A stretch of DNA of 8,700 bases from Fimbriimonadaceae bacterium (GTDB lineage: Bacteria > Armatimonadota > Fimbriimonadia > Fimbriimonadales > Fimbriimonadaceae), in assembly GCA_019454665.1 (NCBI GenBank), contig JACFNW010000070.1, positions 1 through 8,700 of the forward strand, given 5' to 3'. A program made the position numbers and the translations under genes. This document shows, in pieces, positions 1 through 6,724 of this stretch. How positions within the stretch are numbered: the first letter of the stretch is position 1; each line of letters starts with the position of its first letter. The notes beneath the pieces are model-generated. The model did not search any database. It was given only the letters and a program-made list of their open reading frames with translations, and had not been told where the DNA came from.

Positions 1-1007
1 TGCACGCCTCCCGCTGGCGCCGGACGGTTGATGGTGATGGTGCCCGTTCCGTTTTCGCCGAGGTTGAGGGCAACCTTGTCCACGGTGAACGTGGTCAGCG
101 CGACGGCGTCAATGAACAGCGTGCCGCTGATGGCTTGCTGGTTGAGGCCGCCTTGTGCGGGGCGGGTGGCCGTGATGCGTCGTTGCGTGTCCGTGGCTTC
201 GTAGGCCGTGGTCACGGTGAACTCCTTGAACGTGTCGCCATTGGCGAACGTCAGGGTGCTGGGCGTGATGGTGTATCCGGCGGTACCGGCGTCAATGCTG
301 AGGTTGACGGTGAAGTTCCCGCCGGCCTTCCCGTTCAGCGTCAACCTACCGGTGCTGCTCGACCCGCCCGCCACTCGGCCGGGGGTGAACGTCAGCGTGG
401 CGAGGCTCGGGGGCAGCAGGGTGATCGTTTCAGTTCGACCGACTCCGAACAGGCTGGCCGTCACCGTCGGCGCCGAGACGTTCATGACGCCGTTCGTGTC
501 GATCACGAACGGAACGCTGTCCTGGCCCTCGGGGACGGTCACCACGGCGGGGACGAGGACGAGGCCGGCGTTGTTGGTCGTGAGCGTTACATTGACGCCA
601 CCGGTCGGCGCGGGTTCGAACAGTCGAACGCGACCCGTGGCAGCGTTGCCGCCGACGACCGTGTTCGGGCTGATCGAGAGCGAGGCGAGCCACGGGGTGA
701 CCGTGAGCACGCCCACTGCGAAGTTGCCTTCGGCCGAAGCCTTCACCTCGACTGGCGTGACCACGCTGACCGCCTTGGGGAACACCTGGAATGTTCCGGT
801 CGTGGCGCCGCCCGGGATCGTGATGACCGCCGTCGAGACGTCGCCCGCCACGGAGAAGCTGGCGCCTGCGGGATTGATGATGGTCAGCGTCACGTCAAGC
901 CCTCCTGCCGGGGCGGGTTGAGTCAGCGTGACGGTTCCGGTCGCGGCGTTGCCCAGGCCTCCCGCGATTTGCGCGGGGTCGAAGGTGACGTCGAGAATCG
1001 AGGCGAG
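1..1007 (-). repeat. Tandem Ig-like beta-sandwich repeats (at least 4, about 100 aa each)
   Basis: These repeats lie in the C-terminal part of the propeller protein, residues 1076-1410 and onward. Each unit has a 'GG..ATGxVxLxxPAPxGGV' signature: PAPAGGL (residue 1112), PAPTGGV (1213), a divergent GKAGGN (1306) and PAPAGGV (1410). The spacing is therefore 101, 93 and 104 residues. The units are rich in Thr, Val and Gly with alternating hydrophobic residues, as expected of stacked beta-sandwich (Calx-beta or bacterial Ig-like) modules. The last unit is cut by the window edge, so the total number is unknown. They probably act as a stalk or spacer; that role is inference. Confidence 0.75.
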
Positions 1008-4000
1008 ACCGAACCGCACTTTGACTAGGAAGCCATCCCGGTTGATATCCATCGGATACGTGGGCGGCACGCCGAACGGGCGGTTGACCGTGGTGGTGCC
1101 GAGGGCATCGGGGTTGACTTTGAACGCCGTGGCCGAGATCCACTGGGCGGGCAACCTCGTGGTCAGCGTGAAGAACGTCGGCGTGCCCGTCGAGGAGTAG
1201 AGCACGTAGTTCCGGAAGTTCTCGTGGTAGCCCATGACCCAGACATCGCCAAACCGGTCCACGAACGGTGCGTTGACTCCATCGTCGAGGAGTCCACCGA
1301 TATAGGTGCCGTGGACGAGCGTCCTGGCGTTGGGCGACAGGACGAGCAGCCCACCTTCAAGGGATGGATACTGCGGCAGGGTCGGCTGGACGTTCGTGGC
1401 CTGCATCGCGTCGGGAGACGTAGGAATGGTGCCCATGACCACCGTGGTCGGCACCGGCGGATCGCCCGACCAGGCGATGACGTTGAATCCCACGTTCACG
1501 GTCACAAAGGCCCTTCCCGCCTGATCCACGGCGATGCCTGCGGGCACGACGGCATTGGTCGTGTTCAGGTGGGTGCTGTACAGGAGTTGCGAGGCGTCCT
1601 GGTTGATCTTGGTCACGAACACGAGCGCATCGGCCCTGAAGTTCTCGCCGAAGACGTCGCGCGTTCGGGGGAAGTTGAACGATCGTGCGATGCCTGTGAT
1701 GTAGGCGTTGCGCGCTCCATCCACGGCGACGGCCAAGGCGCCATCCGAACCGTTGCCACCCAGCAGGGCCGAGTACATGAGGTTGCCGGCGCGATCGTAC
1801 TTGCGGATGAAGCCATCCACGACTCGAAGCAGCCGGCCGAACTCGAAGACGCCAGGAGTGGTCACGAACCGCGGGCTCACCGCGGTATCCACGACGCCCG
1901 GGGTGGCGACGATTCCCACAACGTAGGCGCTGCCCTCGTCGTCGATCGCCAGGCCTCGTGCCGAAACGCTGACTTGAGTGCCCTGCAGATACTGGCTGCC
2001 CGACTGCTGGCTGAACGTGCCGGAAGCTCCGTAGTTGACGCGCAACAGCCACGAATCCACCTGCTCGGGACCCACGGTCATTTCAGACAGGGGGCGCTCG
2101 CCGAGGAACACCAGTTCCACGGGGTCGTTCGGGGCGGGATTGTCTTTGGGCACGACCTTGAAGCCCCTGAGGATTTCGTCTTGGTCGAGGTGTCCAAAGA
2201 TGAGGGCTTTGGTCGGCAGGGGATCGAGAATGGTCGTATCGCTGAGCGCGAAGCGCAGCACGAACATGTCGTACGGCTTGAAGATCGTGTACACCGGATT
2301 GGGGCCAAGGCCGGCGTTGTCAATGAACGGTCGCTGTTGCGGCCCGGTCAGCGTTCCTCCGTAGGTGAGACGCTGTCCCGGCAACGGCAGGACGCCCCGC
2401 ACGAAGAAGTTGTTCTGCCCCACGTTGGTCAAGCCCTGCATCGCGGTTTGGAACGTCGGCGCGGGCACATTGTAAGGCAACGGATCGGTGAACTGCGGGA
2501 AGATCGCCGCGGTGAACGTGCCGCTGTCGGGGATGGACTGGACGGTTTGGTCCACGGTGAGGAAGCTGTTCGTGACGAACTCGGCCACCAGCGTGCCCGT
2601 CAGGTTGGTCCCGTCCACCACCAAGAACGACTCGGGGCCGGTGATCAGGACGGGGTTGATCTGCAGGATCACAAACACGGCTCCGTTCACGGGGCCGTTG
2701 ATTCCGACCACGTTTCCGGGACCGACGCTCGGCAGCGCCTGCAGCGCGGCGGCGACTTGCGCGGCGGTGGCGTTGAACGGGATGTCTCCCGTCGTCTCGC
2801 CGTTGAACGTCAGAGTGAACGTTCCGCCGGTGACGTTGGTGGGCGTCAATTGCTGAGCCGAGCCGTCGGGCAGAGGCACGAGGGTGTACCCGCCTTTGGT
2901 GCCCGAGCTGTCCACTTGGAGCACCAGCGGGCGATCGTTGGCCAACTGGACGCGCACCCGCGCATTGGGCAGCGGTCCCCCGGTCACGCTTTCGACTTTG
3001 CCGCTGAGGACCGGCATGGAGTCCAACGCCGCAAAGATGAGATCGGCGGAAGCGTTGTAGGGCACGTTCACGGTCGAGTTCCCATAGGCAAGCTCGATGG
3101 TGCCGCCTGTGGCGAGAGGATCGCCCTCGATGAACATCACGTTGGGACGCGTGTTCGTGGGAAAGTCGCTCGACGTGGTTCGACCGGCCACCCAGACGTT
3201 GCCGAACGGGTCCAGTTGGATGTACTCCCCGATCTCGTCCACGGAGCCGTTGATGTAGGCGGAGTAATCGTGGCTGTACGCGTCGCCTTGCAGTTTGGAG
3301 ACGAAGGCGTCCTGCAAGCCTTGTTTGTTGAAGGCGTACGGACCGTAGATCGCGGGGTAGTCGGGCGCCCAGGTCCATCCCGTGAGATAGACGCCGCTGG
3401 CATCCGACACCACGGCCTTCACTTCGTCGAAGCCAGAGTCGCCTCCGTAGTAGCTGCCGTAGACAAGCGGGTCAATGACCAACTCCCGATTCGGGTCGTA
3501 CTCGTTCAGCGCGAACCCGACGGTGCCGTCCCGGTTCATTTTGAACGACGCGCCGACGCGGCGCCGCTCGGCGCCCACCATTTGGTAAGCGTACAATCCC
3601 GTGTGTTTCACCTCGCCGATCGAGGTTTTGAGGACGAGATCGCCATCGGTCACGGAGACGCTCTCGGCTCCTTCGAACCGCAAGGCGATGATGAGCGGGT
3701 CAATGCCAGGTTCGACGATCAGGTCGTACCGCGGCTGGCCCTTCTCGAAATAGCTGCGGAGGTCAATGCCCGGGTAGATCGAGTCGCTTCGAATCTCGGC
3801 ATAGCTCGACGCGGTTGCGGTTTGTTCGGGCTTCGCAGCCTTCACGAACTGCGTGATGCCCTTCAGGCGGGAAACGCCGGTCGAAGCCGCGGCGCCCGAA
3901 CCGTTCGCGAACGACATTCGAACGACCTGGCCGCTCTTGGTTCCCTTCTCAACGCGATAGTGGTCGAGCACGAGGCCGTCTTGGGTCACCCAATAGTCCA

Positions 4001-4232
4001 AGCCGGGAGCCCGTCCCAAGAACTGGACGCCGTTGGGCCACTGACCCGCATTCGCCATGAATCGGCCCAGTTCGCGCTTGGCGAGCCCTCTCAGTTCCGC
4101 CTTGTTCGCCTGGCGGGTCGTTCCGCTCTGCGGCTGGGGATCGGAAATCGGAGCCGCCCATGCGGTGACTGCCACAACGGCGGCCGCCACAACCCCACCA
4201 AGGGTTCCCAACGTTCTTCTATAACCGGTCAC
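1..4232 (-). CDS. Secreted SBBP beta-propeller protein with Ig-like repeats (3' end outside window)
   Basis: Uninterrupted minus-strand frame of 1410 codons that leaves the window at base 1 with no stop. Residues 1-26 form a signal peptide: n-region with two Arg, a hydrophobic GGVVAAAVVAV core, cleavage near AWA/AP. Residues 31-255 resemble the DUF7948 domain that precedes SBBP propellers (NAGQW, GLDYWVTQDGLVLDHYR, and the exit motif VIDPLVYGSYYGG). SBBP-type blades follow, with motifs such as GNVWVAGRTTSSDFPT, GSAYVVGI and NAYITGIARSFNFPRT. These blades are split by a three-copy insertion at residues 376 to about 645. From residue 1076 there are at least four Ig-like repeats. I chose GTG at 4232 because GAGGTG lies 9 nt upstream; GTG at 4244 in the same frame is the alternative. 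Such proteins are usually exported or surface-attached; the anchor, if any, lies beyond the left edge. The ligand is unknown. The structural call is firm, the role is inferred. Confidence 0.9.
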   Translation of the reverse strand, partial: MTGYRRTLGTLGGVVAAAVVAVTAWAAPISDPQPQSGTTRQANKAELRGLAKRELGRFMANAGQWPNGVQFLGRAPGLDYWVTQDGLVLDHYRVEKGTKSGQVVRMSFANGSGAAASTGVSRLKGITQFVKAAKPEQTATASSYAEIRSDSIYPGIDLRSYFEKGQPRYDLIVEPGIDPLIIALRFEGAESVSVTDGDLVLKTSIGEVKHTGLYAYQMVGAERRRVGASFKMNRDGTVGFALNEYDPNRELVIDPLVYGSYYGGDSGFDEVKAVVSDASGVYLTGWTWAPDYPAIYGPYAFNKQGLQDAFVSKLQGDAYSHDYSAYINGSVDEIGEYIQLDPFGNVWVAGRTTSSDFPTNTRPNVMFIEGDPLATGGTIELAYGNSTVNVPYNASADLIFAALDSMPVLSGKVESVTGGPLPNARVRVQLANDRPLVLQVDSSGTKGGYTLVPLPDGSAQQLTPTNVTGGTFTLTFNGETTGDIPFNATAAQVAAALQALPSVGPGNVVGINGPVNGAVFVILQINPVLITGPESFLVVDGTNLTGTLVAEFVTNSFLTVDQTVQSIPDSGTFTAAIFPQFTDPLPYNVPAPTFQTAMQGLTNVGQNNFFVRGVLPLPGQRLTYGGTLTGPQQRPFIDNAGLGPNPVYTIFKPYDMFVLRFALSDTTILDPLPTKALIFGHLDQDEILRGFKVVPKDNPAPNDPVELVFLGERPLSEMTVGPEQVDSWLLRVNYGASGTFSQQSGSQYLQGTQVSVSARGLAIDDEGSAYVVGIVATPGVVDTAVSPRFVTTPGVFEFGRLLRVVDGFIRKYDRAGNLMYSALLGGNGSDGALAVAVDGARNAYITGIARSFNFPRTRDVFGENFRADALVFVTKINQDASQLLYSTHLNTTNAVVPAGIAVDQAGRAFVTVNVGFNVIAWSGDPPVPTTVVMGTIPTSPDAMQATNVQPTLPQYPSLEGGLLVLSPNARTLVHGTYIGGLLDDGVNAPFVDRFGDVWVMGYHENFRNYVLYSSTGTPTFFTLTTRLPAQWISATAFKVNPDALGTTTVNRPFGVPPTYPMDINRDGFLVKVRFGLASILDVTFDPAQIAGGLGNAATGTVTLTQPAPAGGLDVTLTIINPAGASFSVAGDVSTAVITIPGGATTGTFQVFPKAVSVVTPVEVKASAEGNFAVGVLTVTPWLASLSISPNTVVGGNAATGRVRLFEPAPTGGVNVTLTTNNAGLVLVPAVVTVPEGQDSVPFVIDTNGVMNVSAPTVTASLFGVGRTETITLLPPSLATLTFTPGRVAGGSSSTGRLTLNGKAGGNFTVNLSIDAGTAGYTITPSTLTFANGDTFKEFTVTTAYEATDTQRRITATRPAQGGLNQQAISGTLFIDAVALTTFTVDKVALNLGENGTGTITINRPAPAGGV
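2300..3107 (-). repeat. Three tandem 'GTFTLTFNG' domains inserted in the propeller
   Basis: Three related units start at residues 376 (GGTIELAYG), 469 (GGTFTLTFNGETTGDIPFNA) and 570 (SGTFTAAIFPQ), about 93 and 101 residues apart. Shared pattern: G-T-F/I at the start, then a (V/I/L)P(Y/F)N motif about 14 residues later, then a helix-like stretch ending in AAL or AMQGL. The middle copy matches a domain type I know from large secreted and virion-associated proteins; copies 1 and 3 are diverged. Propeller-type sequence lies on both sides, so the block looks like an insertion into a loop between blades. The function of this domain is not established here. Confidence 0.55.
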
Positions 4233-4241
4233 TGACGCATA

Positions 4242-4247
4242 CACCTC
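4242..4247 (-). promoter_or_regulatory. Ribosome binding site deciding the GTG start at 4232
   Basis: GAGGTG on the minus strand lies 9 nt before GTG 4232. The other in-frame GTG (4244-4242) overlaps this motif and has no Shine-Dalgarno sequence of its own. Starting at 4232 gives a compact signal peptide with Arg-Arg close to the N-terminus. Confidence 0.45.
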
Positions 4248-4255
4248 GTCGCGCA

Positions 4256-4285
4256 AGCATACTGGCTGCCGGAAAGCGAAGTCAA
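4256..4285 (-). promoter_or_regulatory. Candidate sigma70-type promoter for the propeller gene
   Basis: On the minus strand, TTGACT (4285-4280, 5 of 6 to consensus) is followed after 18 bp by TATGCT (4261-4256, 4 of 6). Transcription would start near 4249, which leaves a 5' leader of only about 17 nt before GTG 4232 and about 5 nt before GTG 4244. The call is motif-based; the vegetative promoter consensus of this organism is unknown. Confidence 0.35.
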
Positions 4286-4439
4286 GAAACCTCGGCTGAA
4301 GCTTCGTTCATCTCGATCCGGCGCGCCTGAGGCCCGCTGCTTCTTTGCCTTAGACGCACCAGCGGCCCGCACCGATTCACCGAAATGGGTTTTCAGCGTC
4401 CAATCGGCCATTCAGTATCATGGGGGCGGTCCCGAACCC

Positions 4440-5867
4440 ATGTCCATGCTGTACGCGCTCCTCTGCCTGGCCGCTCTGAACGCCCAGCCGAACGCTTCCC
4501 CGACCTATCAGGATCGCGTCGGCGTGTGCGTCCACCTGGAGCACGTCCGCAAGGGCGGCCTCGACCGTGTCAAGGAGCTTGGGATCGGGTGGATTCGGAC
4601 GGATTTGAACTGGGAGAGCGTCGAGCGGCGCAAGGGCGAGTTCGATTTCTCGGCCTACGACCGTCTGTTCGCCGATGCCGACCGGCTGGGGCTGAAAGTG
4701 CTGGTGATCCTCGATTATTGGCACCGCTTCTACGACGGGCCGCGCATGAACACAAACGTCGCGCGCCGGGGATTCGCCAACTACGTCGCGAAGGCGCTCC
4801 AGCGGTACAAGGGGCGTGGATTCCACTGGGAACTGTGGAACGAGCCCAACCACCCGAAGTTCTGGCACCCCAAGCCGGACCCGGACGAGTACAACGCGCT
4901 GGCGCGGGAGGTGCAGGCCGTTTTCGCCGACCTTGCGCCGGGAGAGACCCTGATCGGCCCAGCGCTTTCGCACCTCGATTTGGACTACCTGACCGCGCTC
5001 GCTCCGGTTTTGCCCAAGTTCGCGGGCGTGTCGTTCCACCCCTACCGGGACGGCGCCCCGGAATCCATCGTGCCCGAACTCGACGGGCTGCGGCAGACGC
5101 TGGGCCACCTGACGCCGCAGGCGCCTCTTGTCGCAAGCGAGTGGGGCTACTCGTCGGCGCGCGGGCGGATGACCGACGACCAACACGCCGACCACGCGAT
5201 GCGGACGCTGTTGACCGGGATGGTCGCCGGGGTCCAGCGCACGTTCTGGTACGACCTGATGAACGACGGCGACGACCCGCAGGAACGCGAACACCACTTT
5301 GGGCTGTACAAGTCGGACGGGAACCCCAAGGCCGCGGCGAAGGCGCTGGCCGAACTCGGCAAGAGCCTGCGCGGCCATTCATACGTGGGACGTTTCGCGT
5401 TGGCCTCGCCCCAGGACTTCGCTCTGCTGTTCGCCAAGGCGGACTCTTACCGGTGGGTGGCGTGGACCATCCGCGACCGGGCGACGCAGGCCGACCTGGC
5501 CGTCGGCGTACCCGAGGTCCGCGTGGTGCGCCCCGTTCAAGGCGCATCGGTCAAGCCAAGCCGCAGCGGACGCGTTTCGGCCCGAGGCCGACGATCGTGG
5601 AAGTCGAGGGGGCGAGCGACCTGCTCAAACGTTTGTCGGCGCTCGGCGCCGCGCCCGGTTACGCTCTGGATCCCACCCAGGCCGCGGAGTCGCTTCGGGC
5701 AATCCTCGCCGCCATCTCGCGGGCATGGCCCAAGGCGACCCTCGCGGTGGAAGGAACTGGGGCGCCACGCGCCAGCGGCAACGCCGAGCGTGTGCTCGGG
5801 GTGCTGGACGCGACGCTGCCTCCCGTATACCGGGCCGCCACCAGGCAGGAGGCCACGATCCGACTGA
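4440..5867 (+). CDS. Exported clan GH-A glycoside hydrolase (GH39/GH5-like), frame broken after residue 372
   Basis: Likely hydrolyses an extracellular or surface polysaccharide by the retaining mechanism of clan GH-A TIM-barrel enzymes. Residues 1-15 form a short signal-like segment (LYALLCLAALNA) without an obvious basic n-region. The barrel spans about residues 25-310. Visible motifs are WIRTDLNWESVE (residues 51-62), the acid/base motif WELWNEPN (Glu135), SFHPY (residues 198-202) and the nucleophile motif VASEWGYS (Glu234). Their order and the 99-residue spacing are like GH39/PslG or GH5 enzymes; the exact family and substrate cannot be fixed by eye. Native sequence ends at about residue 372, where a 5-bp tandem duplication shifts the frame. 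The last roughly 100 residues are low-complexity Arg/Pro/Ser sequence typical of an out-of-frame read. The catalytic barrel itself is complete. The gene is divergent from the propeller gene with a 207-bp gap. Confidence 0.85.
   Translation: MSMLYALLCLAALNAQPNASPTYQDRVGVCVHLEHVRKGGLDRVKELGIGWIRTDLNWESVERRKGEFDFSAYDRLFADADRLGLKVLVILDYWHRFYDGPRMNTNVARRGFANYVAKALQRYKGRGFHWELWNEPNHPKFWHPKPDPDEYNALAREVQAVFADLAPGETLIGPALSHLDLDYLTALAPVLPKFAGVSFHPYRDGAPESIVPELDGLRQTLGHLTPQAPLVASEWGYSSARGRMTDDQHADHAMRTLLTGMVAGVQRTFWYDLMNDGDDPQEREHHFGLYKSDGNPKAAAKALAELGKSLRGHSYVGRFALASPQDFALLFAKADSYRWVAWTIRDRATQADLAVGVPEVRVVRPVQGASVKPSRSGRVSARGRRSWKSRGRATCSNVCRRSAPRPVTLWIPPRPRSRFGQSSPPSRGHGPRRPSRWKELGRHAPAATPSVCSGCWTRRCLPYTGPPPGRRPRSD
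5553..5562 (+). repeat. 5-bp tandem duplication (AAGCC x2) causing the frameshift
   Basis: AAGCC occurs twice back to back. With one copy removed, the upstream frame reads V-K-P-Q-R-T-R-F-G-P and runs directly into the well-formed downstream frame (TIVEVEG and onward). With both copies, the frame shifts and ends at 5867. This can be read directly from the bases. Whether it is a true slippage mutation, a switchable site or an assembly error cannot be told from one sequence. Confidence 0.8.
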
Positions 5868-6691
5868 CACTGACCCTTGATCAGGGTGTCCGAGTCGCCC
5901 AGGTCTGGCGTGTGCGCGATCCTGCGACCGTTGCCGTCTATCCCCACGATCCTCTGAACGGGGCGTTCGAAGTGACTCTGCTTCCGCTGGCGCCCCGCGC
6001 GGCGACCGGCAAGAGTTCGGCCAAGGTGGGAACGACGTCGGTCGAGCGTCCTTTTGTGTTCGATGGCCGAAGGACGCCCGTGGTGCTTTCGCTGGGCGCG
6101 GCCGACCGCACACGTGCCCTACGCGGCGAGTTCCGGGCCCATTTGGGCCAAGGCGCCCCTTGGGTGGGCAAGATCGAGACGCTGCAGACGAAGCGGTTCG
6201 CACCCGAGGACGCCGCCGCGTTCCGCTCGATGGTGGATGCCGATGCGGGCGTGGCGCACAGCGTGACGCTTTCGGTGACCGATTCACCGCCTGGGCTACC
6301 CGGCAAGGCGCTCAAGGTGGACTACCGGCTGGGGGCGGGGCGGGGTTTCTTCGAGATTCGGCCCCCTGCGGGCGGCACGATCCCGGCGCAGGCGACCTCG
6401 ATCGGAATGTGGGTTCATGGCGACGGCTCGGGTCACGCGCTCCGCGCGCGCATCGTGGACGCGACGGGCCAGTTCTTCCAACACGATCTCGGGCCGATCG
6501 GCTTCAAGGGATGGAGGCATCTCGTGGTGCCGCTCGACAACTCGGCTCGAGATCGCTGGGGCGGCGCGAACGACGGGGTGTTGCACTTCCCTGTCCGTCT
6601 GCACTCGCCGCTGTTGATCCAACCCGCCAACGGAGGGGCGGGAACGGTCTATCTGGGCGGATACACGGTGTTTTCTGCGCTTCGGCAGTGA
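5558..6691 (+). pseudogene. Detached C-terminal part of the glycoside hydrolase (beta-rich, CBM-like end)
   Basis: This is the continuation of the hydrolase gene in the other frame, about 377 codons to TGA at 6689-6691. About residues 10-150 of the fragment form an alpha/beta region of unknown identity (SDLLKRLSALG, then TLPPVYRAATRQEATIRL). The last roughly 130 residues look like a jelly-roll carbohydrate-binding or galactose-binding-like module: alternating strands, IGMWVHGDGSGHALRARIVD, FKGWRHLVVPLD, and a closing YLGGYTVF. This kind of accessory module often follows GH-A barrels. No in-frame start with upstream signals marks it as an independent gene, except a GTG at 5597 with GAGG 9 nt before it. 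Without correction of the frameshift the module would be lost or made separately. Confidence is high that it belongs with the upstream ORF, low for the exact module family. Confidence 0.75.
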
Positions 6692-6724
6692 ACCAATGCC
6701 GGCGATTGGCAGTTATCACCCTTT

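Noticed and set aside
2320..3378. A 352-codon minus-strand frame inside the propeller gene
   Set aside because: It is in a different frame from the coherent protein and is Arg-rich nonsense; both cannot be real and the other has clear domains.
1224..4235. A 1003-codon plus-strand open frame antisense to the propeller gene
   Set aside because: The sequence is rich in Arg, Gly, His and Val without domains, while the opposite strand reads as a coherent signal peptide-DUF7948-SBBP protein. It is an antisense shadow of high-GC codon use.
4377..5378. A 333-codon minus-strand frame over the hydrolase
   Set aside because: Antisense to a gene with both catalytic motifs; no recognisable domain or start signals.
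4385..5550. The 5' part of the long plus-strand frame that ends at 6691
   Set aside because: Before 5558 this frame is Arg/Pro-rich and out of register with the GH-A barrel; only its part after the AAGCC duplication is genuine.
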